From: Solibacillus sp045640265
Lineage (GTDB): Bacteria; Bacillota; Bacilli; Bacillales_A; Planococcaceae
Reading direction: 5' to 3'
NCBI GenBank assembly: GCA_045640265.1
Contig: JAZUES010000258.1
Span: 1 to 51,519 of the forward strand
DNA length: 51,519 nucleotides
The notes under the pieces were generated by a model. That model did not search any database. It was not told the origin of the DNA and saw only the letters and a program-made list of their open reading frames with translations. Made by a program: the position numbers and the translations under genes. This document shows, piece by piece, positions 41,229-50,437 of the stretch. Position 1 is the first letter of the stretch, and each line of letters opens with the position of its first letter.

Positions 41229-41735
41229 TTATTTGGCAATTGGATATTTTGTTAAAGCGACGATAATAAAGAGCATCGTAACAAAAATACTTACTAGCGT
41301 CATAAAAGTTGGCGAGAATGGGAGTAGATTACCGAGCATTGTAAGAAATGTTGACCATGTGCATGCAAATACAGCTGTACGCCATACTTGTCGATATTCA
41401 CCACGACGCTTCATTGGCTTGATGAAAAATAGACCTGCGAGTGCATAAAGACTGACTTTAACAAAATAGATAAGGGTATTCATGACAAATAAAAAGATGA
41501 CTGCAATGGGATAAACAAGCCATTGAATACTTTCAATATATTGTTCGATTTCAGCGTAGCCAAAAATTTCATCTGCGCCGGTATTAATAAACTGCCCAAA
41601 TGAAAATGCTGTTAGAAGAGCGATCATTAAGAAAGCGTATTGCATGACCTTTCCAATAGAAAGAATTCGATAAGCACCGAGTTTTTTGGGATTTGTTAAA
41701 CTATCAATAAATAATTGTATGTGTGAAATTTTCAT
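41229..41735 (-). CDS. yqgA: YqgA-like DUF1189 membrane protein
   Basis: A 168-aa protein with four membrane helices (about residues 30-50, 75-105, 115-135 and 140-162) and the N-terminal HIQLFIDSLTNPKKLGAYRILSIGK motif of DUF1189. B. subtilis yqgA lies beside yqfZ and near sodA, as here. Function not established. ATG behind GGAG. Confidence 0.85.
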   Translation of the reverse strand: MKISHIQLFIDSLTNPKKLGAYRILSIGKVMQYAFLMIALLTAFSFGQFINTGADEIFGYAEIEQYIESIQWLVYPIAVIFLFVMNTLIYFVKVSLYALAGLFFIKPMKRRGEYRQVWRTAVFACTWSTFLTMLGNLLPFSPTFMTLVSIFVTMLFIIVALTKYPIAK

Positions 41736-41865
41736 ATGTAATAACTCCTTTTGTCAGTAGTTTAACATGAAAATTCTAGTAAATGTACCGCCTTATTGGA
41801 AAATGAAACTTTTAGAAAAGGCTTATCGTATAATTGATAAGGTTAAATGAAAGGTGTGAAACTTT

Positions 41866-42345
41866 TTGGACATTATTGCATGGATTATTATACTTGCGCT
41901 ATTTGTTATTGCATTTATTGGATTGTTGTATCCAATTATTCCTTCTGTATTATTTTTACTCGGTGGATTTATAGCTTATGGTTTATTTTATAGCTTTAGC
42001 GATCTGCCTTGGTGGTTCTGGGTTATTGAACTGTTATTTGTCGCATTGCTATTTGTAGCGGATTCGATTTCCAACTGGATCGGTGTAAAAAAATTTGGCG
42101 GATCCAAAGCGGGAATATGGGGGAGTACAATTGGTTTACTTGTAGGCCCATTTGTCATTCCGTTTGCCGGAATAATTGTGGGACCCTTCATTGGCGCGAT
42201 ACTCGGTGAATTAATCGTTACGCGCACAAATTTAAAGCAGGCGATTAAGGTTGGGGTTGGTTCAGTTATTGGTTTTTTAACATCTGTTGTGACAAAGGCA
42301 GTAATTCAGTTGATTATGATTATTATCTTTTTTATTGCAATTTAG
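41866..42345 (+). CDS. yqgC: YqgC-like DUF456 membrane protein
   Basis: A 159-aa hydrophobic protein with DUF456 glycine-rich helices (ADSISNWIGVKKFGGSKAGIW; GLLVGPFVIPFAGIIVGPFIGAILGE). It lies directly before sodA, as yqgC does in B. subtilis. The start is TTG 41866 with AAAGGTG 8 bp upstream; no ATG is available. Role unknown. Confidence 0.85.
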   Translation: MDIIAWIIILALFVIAFIGLLYPIIPSVLFLLGGFIAYGLFYSFSDLPWWFWVIELLFVALLFVADSISNWIGVKKFGGSKAGIWGSTIGLLVGPFVIPFAGIIVGPFIGAILGELIVTRTNLKQAIKVGVGSVIGFLTSVVTKAVIQLIMIIIFFIAI

Positions 42346-42554
42346 GAGTGCAATTAATTGTAAGTAGAAGTAAGAATGTCGTACACTAGGTATGGTAAAG
42401 ATTACAATGGTTTGCAAATGGAGAATTTACATCATATTTCCGTCAAAAGGCTGAAATGTGGATTTTACTATATTTTTCATTGAAGCTTGTACTTTTTTTT
42501 GATAACCTAGTATTGTAATCGACATTAAATTATTGTTCCAGGGAGGAATTCACA

Positions 42555-43160
42555 ATGGCTTTTGAATTACCAAAATTATCTTACGCTTATGACGCATTAG
42601 AACCAAACATCGATGCGAAAACAATGGAAATCCATCACACTAAACATCACAACACTTATGTAACTAACTTAAATGCTGCTGTAGAAGGCACTGAGTTTGC
42701 TAACAAAGATATCAACGAATTAATCGCTGACATCAATGCTTTACCAGCTGACAAACAAACTGCAGTACGTAACAATGGTGGCGGTCACGCAAACCACTCA
42801 TTATTCTGGGAAGTTATCGCTCCAGGCGGTTCTAAAACTCCAGTTGGCGAAGTAGCTAAAGCTATCAACGCTAAATTCGGTTCTTTCGAAGCTTTCAAAG
42901 AAGAGTTCGCTAAAGCTGCAACTACTCGTTTCGGTTCAGGTTGGGCTTGGTTAATCGTTGACGGTGACGGCGTTGCTGTAACTTCAACTCCAAACCAAGA
43001 TTCTCCAATCATGGAAGGTAAAACACCTATCTTAGGCTTAGACGTTTGGGAACACGCTTACTACTTAAACTACCAAAACCGTCGTCCAGATTATATCGGT
43101 GCATTCTGGAACGTAGTAAACTGGGATGTAGTAGAAGCTAAATTCCAAGCTGCTAAATAA
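42555..43160 (+). CDS. sodA: Superoxide dismutase (Mn/Fe type)
   Basis: A 201-aa cytosolic enzyme dismutating superoxide. Metal ligands are in the expected places: H27 (MEIHHTKHH), H81 (GGHANHSLFW), D163 and H167 (GLDVWEHAYYL). GGG at 75-77 and the DxWEHAYY signature fit the Mn-type SodA of Bacillus. Codon use is noticeably more biased than in its neighbours (GCT, GGT, AAC), as for a highly expressed gene. GGGAGGAATT site before the ATG; a TTGTAC-N18-TATTGT promoter-like pair lies at 42487-42516. Confidence 0.97.
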   Translation: MAFELPKLSYAYDALEPNIDAKTMEIHHTKHHNTYVTNLNAAVEGTEFANKDINELIADINALPADKQTAVRNNGGGHANHSLFWEVIAPGGSKTPVGEVAKAINAKFGSFEAFKEEFAKAATTRFGSGWAWLIVDGDGVAVTSTPNQDSPIMEGKTPILGLDVWEHAYYLNYQNRRPDYIGAFWNVVNWDVVEAKFQAAK

Positions 43161-43189
43161 TTTTACTTTAGCAAATAATTTATATTAGA

Positions 43190-43229
43190 AACGCATGAGA
43201 AGTGTACAACTCCTCATGCGTTTTTTTTC
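43190..43229 (+). terminator. Terminator of sodA
   Basis: AACGCATGAG pairs with CTCATGCGTT, followed by T8. Confidence 0.9.
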
Positions 43230-43359
43230 GTGGAAAGTGGATTGAACTACATATGAGTAACAAGTAGTGAAAAGGTAAAATGAATAAATTTCCAACTTAA
43301 ATGATATATATTTAGCAAGGTAGTTTTTGGAAATCTTATTATTTAAAGGAGGAATCGAA

Positions 43360-43806
43360 ATGAGCTTAACGTATCAAAATATTTTGGTTGCGGTAGATGG
43401 TTCAAATGAGGCGGACTTAGCATTTAAACGGGCAATTCAGGTTGCAATTAATAATAACGGCTCGCAAATGTATATTGTTCATGTAATCGATACCCGTATA
43501 TTCGCTGTATATGAATCGTATAACCGTGATTTCGCAGAACGTGCAAATGAAATGGCGACTGAAAAGCTAAAAGGATATGAACAGCGGGCAATCGAAGCAG
43601 GAGTAAAAAAAGTAGAAACCATCATTGAATATGGCTCACCTAAGGACATTATTGCTCGAGATATTCCAAAAACGAAACAGATAGATCTAATCATTTGTGG
43701 TGTAACAGGAAGAGGGGGAGTTGAGCGATTTATAATGGGTTCTGTGTCAGAAGCAATTGTTCGCAGTGCTAAATGTGACGTACTAGTTGTCCGAACTTTA
43801 TTATAA
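43360..43806 (+). CDS. Universal stress protein (UspA family)
   Basis: A 148-aa protein with the USP fold. The ATP-binding motif G-2x-G-9x-GS is intact (GVTGRGGVERFIMGSVS), as are ILVAVDGSNEADLAF at the N-terminus and CDVLVVRTLL at the end. Likely an ATP-binding dimer with a stress-related role. ATG 43360 follows AAAGGAGG by 6 bp; the longer open frame upstream includes this site and is unlikely. Confidence 0.93.
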   Translation: MSLTYQNILVAVDGSNEADLAFKRAIQVAINNNGSQMYIVHVIDTRIFAVYESYNRDFAERANEMATEKLKGYEQRAIEAGVKKVETIIEYGSPKDIIARDIPKTKQIDLIICGVTGRGGVERFIMGSVSEAIVRSAKCDVLVVRTLL

Positions 43807-43853
43807 AAGAAGAAGGAAGTGCTTTATAACTAAGGCACTTCCTTCTTCTTTTA
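43804..43853. terminator. Bidirectional terminator
   Basis: A long hairpin, AAAAGAAGAAGGAAGTGC with GCACTTCCTTCTTCTTTT, between the converging usp and crcB genes. Confidence 0.92.
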
Positions 43854-44198
43854 TAGAGTAGTTAAAAAATATCCAACAGAGGCTAAAAGAACACAAAAAC
43901 AAATTGAACTTATTAAATAACCAATGGCCGATTGATAGTTTCTTTTTTCAACAAGTTGAACCACTTCAAACGAAAAGGTAGAAAAAGTTGTAAATGCACC
44001 TAAAAATCCAATTGCAATCAGTTGGTAAAAGGCATTTGTTAGTTCTAGCCCAAAAATAAGCCCAAGTAAAAAGGAACCGATACAGTTGACGATGAATGTT
44101 GCAAAATAGCCAGGTATTTGCACGTGTTTTTTTATATATTCACTGAAAGTAAAACGGCCAACCGCCCCGAAAAATCCGCCGATTGCGACAAAAATCAT
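43851..44198 (-). CDS. crcB: Fluoride channel CrcB/Fluc, subunit 1
   Basis: A 115-aa, four-helix membrane protein. Family motifs: GGFFGAVGRFTFSE, the pore Asn in IVNCIGSFLLG, and GFLGAFTTFSTFSFE, which contains the Na+/F- binding TTFSTF region. It exports fluoride. Translated from the same message as the next gene, with a 4-bp overlap; paired CrcB genes usually make a heterodimer. Confidence 0.93.
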   Translation of the reverse strand: MIFVAIGGFFGAVGRFTFSEYIKKHVQIPGYFATFIVNCIGSFLLGLIFGLELTNAFYQLIAIGFLGAFTTFSTFSFEVVQLVEKRNYQSAIGYLISSICFCVLLASVGYFLTTL

Positions 44199-44566
44199 GT
44201 AGAGCTACCCCCTTTACGACCAAGCATTAGACCAGTGAAACTTAATAATGCGCAGCCAAAGCCGCTTAAGAGCATATAAAGCATGGCTAGTGAAAGCTCC
44301 TGTTGGTTCAATAATGTGAATGCATCTATACTAAATGTCGAAAATGTAGTGAAACCACCTAAAAAGCCCGTTGTTGCTCCTAACTTTATCAAGGGGTTTT
44401 GATCGAATAATTTTTTTCCTATTAGAAAGGCAAATAAAAAACTACCAACCCAATTGATGAGCAATGTACTATATGGGAAAATCGATGATGTCAAAAATGC
44501 CTCTCCAATAAAAAATCGAAGTACCGCACCGAGAGCACCGCCGATACCAACTGCAATCACCGTCAT
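44195..44566 (-). CDS. crcB: Fluoride channel CrcB/Fluc, subunit 2
   Basis: A 123-aa, four-helix paralogue of its downstream neighbour, with GGALGAVLRFFIGE, LINWVGSFLFAF and GFLGGFTTFSTFSID. First gene of the pair; GAGGTGATGAA before the ATG. I looked for a fluoride riboswitch in the 44567-44720 leader and do not see one. Confidence 0.93.
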   Translation of the reverse strand: MTVIAVGIGGALGAVLRFFIGEAFLTSSIFPYSTLLINWVGSFLFAFLIGKKLFDQNPLIKLGATTGFLGGFTTFSTFSIDAFTLLNQQELSLAMLYMLLSGFGCALLSFTGLMLGRKGGSST

Positions 44567-44764
44567 TTCATCACCTCAGTGTATTATCGTTATAGTCTAT
44601 ATTTTGAACCGAATATTTGAAAATGGAAACCTTTATTTTTCTGCACCGTCTAAATGTTGATTAATGTGAAGTATCCTCTTTTTTCAGCTTGCACACAGTG
44701 TTATACTTAAAGTTATGATTCGGATAGATTTAAGTAATTACATATTTAGAAAGGGGAGTTTAAA

Positions 44765-46969
44765 TTGCGAAAATTACCGCAAAGTCGTGCAACGAATCCG
44801 AAGGTAAAACAAACGAGCCTCACATTTCGGATGAACGTCCTTTTCTTTTCAATATTTGTGCTTTTCTCAGTATTAATATTCCGTTTAGGTTATTTACAAA
44901 TTGTAAAAGGCGAGGATTACGTTCGTGCATTAGAACGTACAGAAGAAGTGCGTGTCAACACAAGTGTTCCACGTGGACGTATTTTTGACCGTTATGGACG
45001 TGTTTTAGTCGATAACGAACCAGAAAATGCGATTACGTATACGAAGATGCAGACAACAAAATCTGCTGAAATGCTTGACATTGCTGAAAAATTAGCTAAA
45101 TTAATCGATCAGCCAACGGAAAAAATAACACAACGTGATAAGCTCGATTTCTGGATATTACGAAACCCAGATAAAGCGAAAGAAAAAGTTACGCAAGAAG
45201 AAATGACTAAATTCAGTCAAAAAAATGAAGAGCTTGAACAGAAGGAAATTAATGCAGAATATGATCGTCGTATCCGCGAACGTATCACAGATGCGGAGTT
45301 AGCTCAGCTTTCAGATTTAGATTTAGAAATTCTTGCAATTTATCGTGAAATGACAACTGGCTATAATCTATCACCTCAGATTATTAAAGGGGAAAATGTA
45401 TCAGCCGATGAGTTTGCGCGAGTTTCCGAACAGCTATCTGAATTACCAGGTGTTAATACAACAACCGACTGGAAACGTGTTCGCTTATCTCCATTAGCAA
45501 TTTTAGGACGAACTACGGTTCCAAGCAAAGGTGTCCCTAAATCAAAACTAAATTACTATTTAGCACGTGATTATTCACGTAATGATCGTGTCGGAGAAAG
45601 TTATTTCGAAGCGCAATATGAAGAAATTCTTCAAGGTGAAAAATCAGTTGTGAAAAACTTAACAAACAAAAAAGGTCAAGTTGTTGAAACGATGACAACT
45701 TTTGCTGGTGAACCAGGTAAAGATTTAGTCTCAACAATTGATGTGGAGTTACAAGCGAAGGCAGAAGAAGTAATGGAACAGAAATTACTTGAACTGAAAG
45801 CTTTAGGTGGTTCCCAATTATTAGACCGAGGATTTTTCGTTATGATGAATCCAAATACGGGTGAATTATTATCTGTAGTTGGTAAAAAAATCGAATATGA
45901 TGAAGATACAGGCAAACCTTATGTTCTTGACTATTCATATGGTGCATTTACTACCGCCTATGAAGCAGGTTCTTCTGTTAAAGCCGCAACTGTTTTAATG
46001 GGCTATAATGAAAATGCTATTAAACCAGGTGAAGTAATGCTCGATGCACCAATGCATATCGGTAATTTAACATTGAACTCACTATTCAATGAAACAGGTA
46101 GTCTTATGATTGATGATTTAACCGCATTAGAACGTTCGTCAAACGTTTATATGTTTAAAGTTGCAATGGGTATTGGGGGTCGTTCTTATACACCAGGTAT
46201 GCGCTTTAGCTTGAAATCAGATACATTGCAAAGGATGCGTAATGAATATGCACAATTTGGATTAGGTGTTCCTACAGGGATTGATTTACCTGGTGAAACA
46301 ACGGGTTATCAAGCAGATCCCGATACAGATGTTAAGTTATTAAACTTAGCAATTGGTCAGTTCGATACGTATACGCCGATGCAATTGGCACAATATATTT
46401 CTACAATTGCCAATGGTGGTTATCGAATTCAACCACGTATGTTAAAAGAAATTCGAAAACCTTCTACAGATGGTGAAAACTTAGGTCCCGTGGTAGAAGA
46501 AATTACACCAACTGTTTTAAATAAAATTCAAAATAGCAAAGAAGAAATTGATCATGTTAAAGAAGGCCTACGTCGTGTATATGCTGGGGCAAACGGTTCA
46601 GCGCGTAGTGCATTTGCGGATGCAAAATACGAAGCTGCAGGTAAAACAGGTACTGCCCAAGTAGTCTACTATGGCCCACAAAAAGATAAATACGGTACAG
46701 ATACAATTAATAACGTTCACGTTGGTTTTGCCCCATATGAAAATCCTGAAGTTGCCTATGCGGTCGTTTTCCCATGGTCAACAACTAATTTCTCTGTTCA
46801 CTTATCTCAAGCGAACAAAGCAGCTCGAGAAATTTTAGATTATTATTTTGAGTTGAAAGAGAAATATGCAAAAGAAGGGTTAACAACAAGTGGAGTTGAA
46901 AAACCAATCGTTAAACATTCTGATGAAAAATTAGAAGAAGATGAAGAAGAACAAATAGTTAATGAATAA
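44765..46969 (+). CDS. pbpA: Class B penicillin-binding protein (PbpA/PBP2A-like transpeptidase)
   Basis: A 734-aa elongation-type transpeptidase. A membrane anchor (about residues 22-45) is followed by a dimerisation/pedestal region (RGRIFDRYGRVLVDN) and the transpeptidase domain (about 320-690) with S403-x-x-K406 (AGSSVKAATV), S458-x-N460 (RSSNVY) and K627-T-G629 (GKTGTA). It cross-links peptidoglycan at the outer membrane face. In B. subtilis pbpA lies between sodA/yqgE and pstS; here the same order holds with usp and crcB genes between. TTG start behind AAAGGGGAG. The C-terminal tail is acidic. Confidence 0.93.
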   Translation: MRKLPQSRATNPKVKQTSLTFRMNVLFFSIFVLFSVLIFRLGYLQIVKGEDYVRALERTEEVRVNTSVPRGRIFDRYGRVLVDNEPENAITYTKMQTTKSAEMLDIAEKLAKLIDQPTEKITQRDKLDFWILRNPDKAKEKVTQEEMTKFSQKNEELEQKEINAEYDRRIRERITDAELAQLSDLDLEILAIYREMTTGYNLSPQIIKGENVSADEFARVSEQLSELPGVNTTTDWKRVRLSPLAILGRTTVPSKGVPKSKLNYYLARDYSRNDRVGESYFEAQYEEILQGEKSVVKNLTNKKGQVVETMTTFAGEPGKDLVSTIDVELQAKAEEVMEQKLLELKALGGSQLLDRGFFVMMNPNTGELLSVVGKKIEYDEDTGKPYVLDYSYGAFTTAYEAGSSVKAATVLMGYNENAIKPGEVMLDAPMHIGNLTLNSLFNETGSLMIDDLTALERSSNVYMFKVAMGIGGRSYTPGMRFSLKSDTLQRMRNEYAQFGLGVPTGIDLPGETTGYQADPDTDVKLLNLAIGQFDTYTPMQLAQYISTIANGGYRIQPRMLKEIRKPSTDGENLGPVVEEITPTVLNKIQNSKEEIDHVKEGLRRVYAGANGSARSAFADAKYEAAGKTGTAQVVYYGPQKDKYGTDTINNVHVGFAPYENPEVAYAVVFPWSTTNFSVHLSQANKAAREILDYYFELKEKYAKEGLTTSGVEKPIVKHSDEKLEEDEEEQIVNE

Positions 46970-46975
46970 TAAATT

Positions 46976-47006
46976 TCCCGTAGTTTGAACGCTACGGGAT
47001 TTTTTT
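46976..47006 (+). terminator. Terminator of pbpA
   Basis: CCCGTAG pairs with CTACGGG, followed by T7, 13 bp before the next gene's ATG. Confidence 0.85.
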
Positions 47007-47019
47007 AAAGGAGAATAAA

Positions 47020-47433
47020 ATGCGTAAAAAAGTTTTTAATGCCGTCATCATCATCGGGGCAATCAGTAATGCCATCATTTTGGCCAATATGAATACGCCG
47101 ATTTGGCTTATTCTTGTTATGTCTGTTGTGTACATAGCTATTTTTACAGGAGCGATATATTTACTTGAACCTCGTCTTGTACGTATGGAGCGTGAACAAA
47201 ATGTAAAGGCTTATCCATTTTTACGAGAATTACTCGATGCCAAAAAAGTTACGGTCACATTGCGTGATGGTACTATCCTTTACAATGCAACATTTGAAGG
47301 CTATAAGAACAAACGTGATGCAACAACGATATTAGTACATGTACATACAGTCAAAACGAAAAAAGCCCCATCAACAATTACTGAACATGAAATAAAAATA
47401 ATGAATATTAAATCTATCAAAAAGGTTCAATAA
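47020..47433 (+). CDS. Membrane protein with C-terminal LSm/SH3-like domain, unknown function
   Basis: A 137-aa protein: two membrane helices (about residues 6-24 and 27-49), a short linker (EPRLVRMEREQNVKAY) and a beta-rich cytosolic domain (about 68-135, KKVTVTLRDGTILYNATFEGY ... EIKIMNIKSIKKV). The pattern of a strand, DGT turn, strand and closing strand recalls a small barrel of the LSm/SH3 type, but this is a visual judgement. It sits between pbpA and pstS with terminators on both sides; AAAGGAG before the ATG. Confidence 0.75.
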   Translation: MRKKVFNAVIIIGAISNAIILANMNTPIWLILVMSVVYIAIFTGAIYLLEPRLVRMEREQNVKAYPFLRELLDAKKVTVTLRDGTILYNATFEGYKNKRDATTILVHVHTVKTKKAPSTITEHEIKIMNIKSIKKVQ

Positions 47434-47443
47434 TATAAAATGA

Positions 47444-47480
47444 GACAATTTGCAAATACCAATGCAAATTGTTTTTTTTA
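47444..47480 (+). terminator. Terminator upstream of the pst promoter
   Basis: ACAATTTGCA pairs perfectly with TGCAAATTGT, followed by T8. Confidence 0.92.
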
Positions 47481-47544
47481 TTTACAATCTTTTACGGTGA
47501 CTTAACAAAAGCCTGATATTTCCTCAACAAATAGTCTTTATAGT
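47481..47544 (+). promoter_or_regulatory. PhoP-box array and promoter of pstSCAB
   Basis: Repeats similar to the PhoP word TTAACA lie at 11-bp steps: TTTACA (47481), TTTACG (47491), TTAACA (47502), CTGATA (47513) and TCAACA (47524). A -10-like TATAGT follows at 47539-47544, placing the last box in the -35 region, as in PhoP-activated promoters of Bacillus. This predicts induction by phosphate starvation through PhoPR. Confidence 0.75.
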
Positions 47545-47591
47545 GAGAATTGCAAGTAAAAACATTTTGAGAATAAGTGGAGGAATTACAA

Positions 47592-48533
47592 ATGAAAAAG
47601 TGGCAGTACTTAGTATCATCAGCATTACTCGGGTCAGCATTATTTTTAGGGGCATGTGGCGAAGAAAATGATGCATCATCAGCAGAAGTGGACACAGTTC
47701 AAGCAAAATCAGGTAGTGTAACAGGCGATGGTTCATCAACGGTAGCGCCAATCACGGAAGCAATCGTTGAGGAATACGCAGCTGTACAAAAAGATGTACG
47801 TGTAGCAGTTGGTGTTTCGGGTACTGGCGGCGGATTCGAAAAATTTATCAATGGAGAAACTGATTTTTCCAATGCATCTCGTCCAATAAAAGATTCTGAA
47901 ATAGAAGAATTAGCTGCTGCAGGAATTGAATTTACGGAATTTGAAATAGCATACGATGGATTGTCTGTAGTCGTTCATCCAGAAAATACATGGGCAAAAG
48001 ATTTAACGGTAGAACAATTAAAACAAATTTGGATTGAAGATGGCACGACAAAAAAATGGTCGGATATTGACCCGTCATGGCCAGCAGAAGAAATTGTGTT
48101 CTATTCTCCAGGATCAGATTCAGGAACTTACGATTACTTTGATGAAGTCATTTTAGATGGGGAAGACATCGTGAAGGCTGCAACTTTATCAGAAGATGAT
48201 AACGTACTAGTACAGGGCGTTACGGCAGATAAAAATGCGATTGGTTACTTCGGTTATGCGTATTACCTTGAAAATAAAGACAAGCTACAAGTTGTATCTG
48301 TTGATGGAATTAAACCAACAAATGAAACGATTGAATCAGGTGAATATTCTCCATTATCTCGTCCACTATTTGTCTATGTTAAAAATAGTGCTATAAAGGA
48401 AAATGAAGCAACCTATGATTTCATAAAATTTACACTTGAACATGCAGGAGAAATGGCAGAAGTTGTTGGTTATGTAAGCTTACCCGCTGAAAAATATAAA
48501 GCCAGCTTAGAGGATCTAGAAGGCTTAAAATAA
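47592..48533 (+). CDS. pstS: Phosphate ABC transporter substrate-binding protein
   Basis: A 313-aa lipoprotein with lipobox LFLGAC. Phosphate-binding motifs are VTGDGSSTVAPI near the N-terminus, FSNASRPIKDSE, and SPGSDSGTYDYFDE. It captures phosphate outside the cell for PstCA. ATG 47592 follows GTGGAGGAATT; in-frame sequence upstream adds only five residues. First gene of the pst operon behind PhoP boxes. Confidence 0.96.
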   Translation: MKKWQYLVSSALLGSALFLGACGEENDASSAEVDTVQAKSGSVTGDGSSTVAPITEAIVEEYAAVQKDVRVAVGVSGTGGGFEKFINGETDFSNASRPIKDSEIEELAAAGIEFTEFEIAYDGLSVVVHPENTWAKDLTVEQLKQIWIEDGTTKKWSDIDPSWPAEEIVFYSPGSDSGTYDYFDEVILDGEDIVKAATLSEDDNVLVQGVTADKNAIGYFGYAYYLENKDKLQVVSVDGIKPTNETIESGEYSPLSRPLFVYVKNSAIKENEATYDFIKFTLEHAGEMAEVVGYVSLPAEKYKASLEDLEGLK

Positions 48534-48600
48534 TCCACATTAAAGGTTGTTAGAGGTAGACTGCCTTAGCGCCTAATTAGTTTGGAAGGAGTTTTCACCA

Positions 48601-49545
48601 ATGACAACAAAACAGCAGGAAAAACCTTCAGTGCAGCAATTAATTGTCAAATCTCATAATCGCAAAGGAAAGAAAACGATAGAAAAGCTCGTACCAGTAC
48701 TATTATTTTTAACCGCAACAATATCGGTACTTACAACGTTTGGCATTGTTTTCACGCTCATCTTTGAAACATTTGAATTTTTTTCACGCGTCTCATTAAC
48801 AGATTATTTATTTGGCAAAGAGTGGCTTCCGTTTTCAGGAAAAGAACCACTGTACGGTATATTACCACTCCTACTTGGGACATTTAAAGTAACAAGTATC
48901 GCGATATTAGTGGCTGTTCCATTTGGATTAGGTGCCGCCATTTATTTGAGTGAATATGCTTCAGAACGTGTTCGTAAAACTGTCAAGCCGATTTTAGAGG
49001 TGTTGGCAGGTGTTCCTACAATTGTTTATGGATTTTTTGCCCTGACATTTGTAACGCCTATTTTACAAGTAATTGTACCAAATTTAAAGATTTTTAACGC
49101 TGTAAGTCCAGGGATGGTTGTAGGGATTATGATTTTGCCAATGATCATCTCCATGTCTGAAGATGCGATGAGTTCGGTACCTAGTTCGATACGAGAAGGT
49201 GCATTTGGATTGGGTGCGACCAAATTTGAAGTTGCGATTAAAGTCGTGCTACCAGCAGCTTTGTCGGGAATTGTTGCATCTATTGTGCTAGGCATTTCCC
49301 GGGCAATTGGAGAGACAATGATTGTTTCACTAGCTGGTGGGGCAACACCAAAATTCGACTTTGGCTTTACAGACTCCATCCAAACGATGACCGCTTATAT
49401 TGTACAAGTTACTACAGGAGATGCAGGTTATGGCACAACGATTTATTACTCGATTTATGCAGTTGGTTTTACGTTATTTTTCTTCACATTAGCAATGAAT
49501 TTACTAGCGACTTACATTTCAAAACGCTTCCGAGAGGAGTATTAA
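48601..49545 (+). CDS. pstC: Phosphate ABC transporter permease PstC
   Basis: A 314-aa membrane protein with six helices after a basic, cytosolic N-terminus of about 40 residues. The EAA-type loop reads IREGAFGLGATKFEVAIKVVLPAALSG, followed by SRAIGETMIVSLAGG, the pattern of PstC. It forms the phosphate channel with PstA. AAGGAG before the ATG; the gap after pstS (67 bp) contains no strong hairpin. Confidence 0.95.
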   Translation: MTTKQQEKPSVQQLIVKSHNRKGKKTIEKLVPVLLFLTATISVLTTFGIVFTLIFETFEFFSRVSLTDYLFGKEWLPFSGKEPLYGILPLLLGTFKVTSIAILVAVPFGLGAAIYLSEYASERVRKTVKPILEVLAGVPTIVYGFFALTFVTPILQVIVPNLKIFNAVSPGMVVGIMILPMIISMSEDAMSSVPSSIREGAFGLGATKFEVAIKVVLPAALSGIVASIVLGISRAIGETMIVSLAGGATPKFDFGFTDSIQTMTAYIVQVTTGDAGYGTTIYYSIYAVGFTLFFFTLAMNLLATYISKRFREEY

Positions 49546-49546
49546 C

Positions 49547-50425
49547 ATGCGCTATTTGCAACATGATTTAGTGATGAAACGAATGAATAAGCGGCTTCTT
49601 TCCAATAAAATTTGGAAAATGATGTTTATGATTGTAACAAGTTTTGCCATGATTGCTCTCGTAATATTACTTTACCGAATTGTATCACAGGGTTTAAGTT
49701 ATTTGGATTTTGATTTTCTTATGAATTTTGCTTCACGTATTCCTGAAAATGCGGGGATAAAGGCTGCACTTGTAGGTTCTCTATGGTTGATGTCAGTTGT
49801 AGCGCCAGTTTCGATTGTTATTGGGGTTGGTACTGCGATTTATTTAGAGGAGTATGCAAGACAAAATAGGCTAAATGATTTTATACGCGTGAATATCTCA
49901 AATTTAGCAGGAGTACCTTCCATTGTGTTTGGATTATTAGGGTTAACGATTTTTGTGAGGCTATTTGGATTTGATAAAAGTATATTGGCCGCTGGATTGA
50001 CGATGAGTTTGTTAATTCTACCTGTCATCATTGTAGCAGCTCAAGAGGCCATTCGTGCGGTCCCTAATGAACAGCGTGAAGCATCTTACGGGATTGGTGC
50101 AACAAAATGGCAAACAATTGTACGTGTCGTATTACCATCAGCCATTCCAGGAATCGTGACGGGTAGCATTTTAGCTTTATCTCGAGCGATTGGTGAAACG
50201 GCACCACTTGTAGTCATCGGGATCCCTGTCATTCTACAATTTTTACCTACAGGTTATTTGGATACATTTACAGCGTTACCTATGCAAATTTTCGATTGGG
50301 CTAAGCGTCCACAAGAAGAATTTCAGTCCGTAGCATCAGCAGGAATCATCGTTCTGTTGGTTGTATTAATTTCGATGAACTCCGTTGCTATTATTATTCG
50401 AAATAAATTTCAAAAACGTCACTAG
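49547..50425 (+). CDS. pstA: Phosphate ABC transporter permease PstA
   Basis: A 292-aa membrane protein with the PstA-type loop EASYGIGATKWQTIVRVVLPSAIPGIV and SRAIGETAPLVVIG. Second channel subunit; its start lies one base after the pstC stop, with GAGAGGAG inside the pstC end, so translation is coupled. Confidence 0.95.
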   Translation: MRYLQHDLVMKRMNKRLLSNKIWKMMFMIVTSFAMIALVILLYRIVSQGLSYLDFDFLMNFASRIPENAGIKAALVGSLWLMSVVAPVSIVIGVGTAIYLEEYARQNRLNDFIRVNISNLAGVPSIVFGLLGLTIFVRLFGFDKSILAAGLTMSLLILPVIIVAAQEAIRAVPNEQREASYGIGATKWQTIVRVVLPSAIPGIVTGSILALSRAIGETAPLVVIGIPVILQFLPTGYLDTFTALPMQIFDWAKRPQEEFQSVASAGIIVLLVVLISMNSVAIIIRNKFQKRH

Positions 50426-50437
50426 GAGTGAAGAGAA

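Noticed and set aside
44567..44720. Fluoride riboswitch before the crcB pair
   Set aside because: I looked for the conserved pseudoknot words on the minus strand and they are absent.
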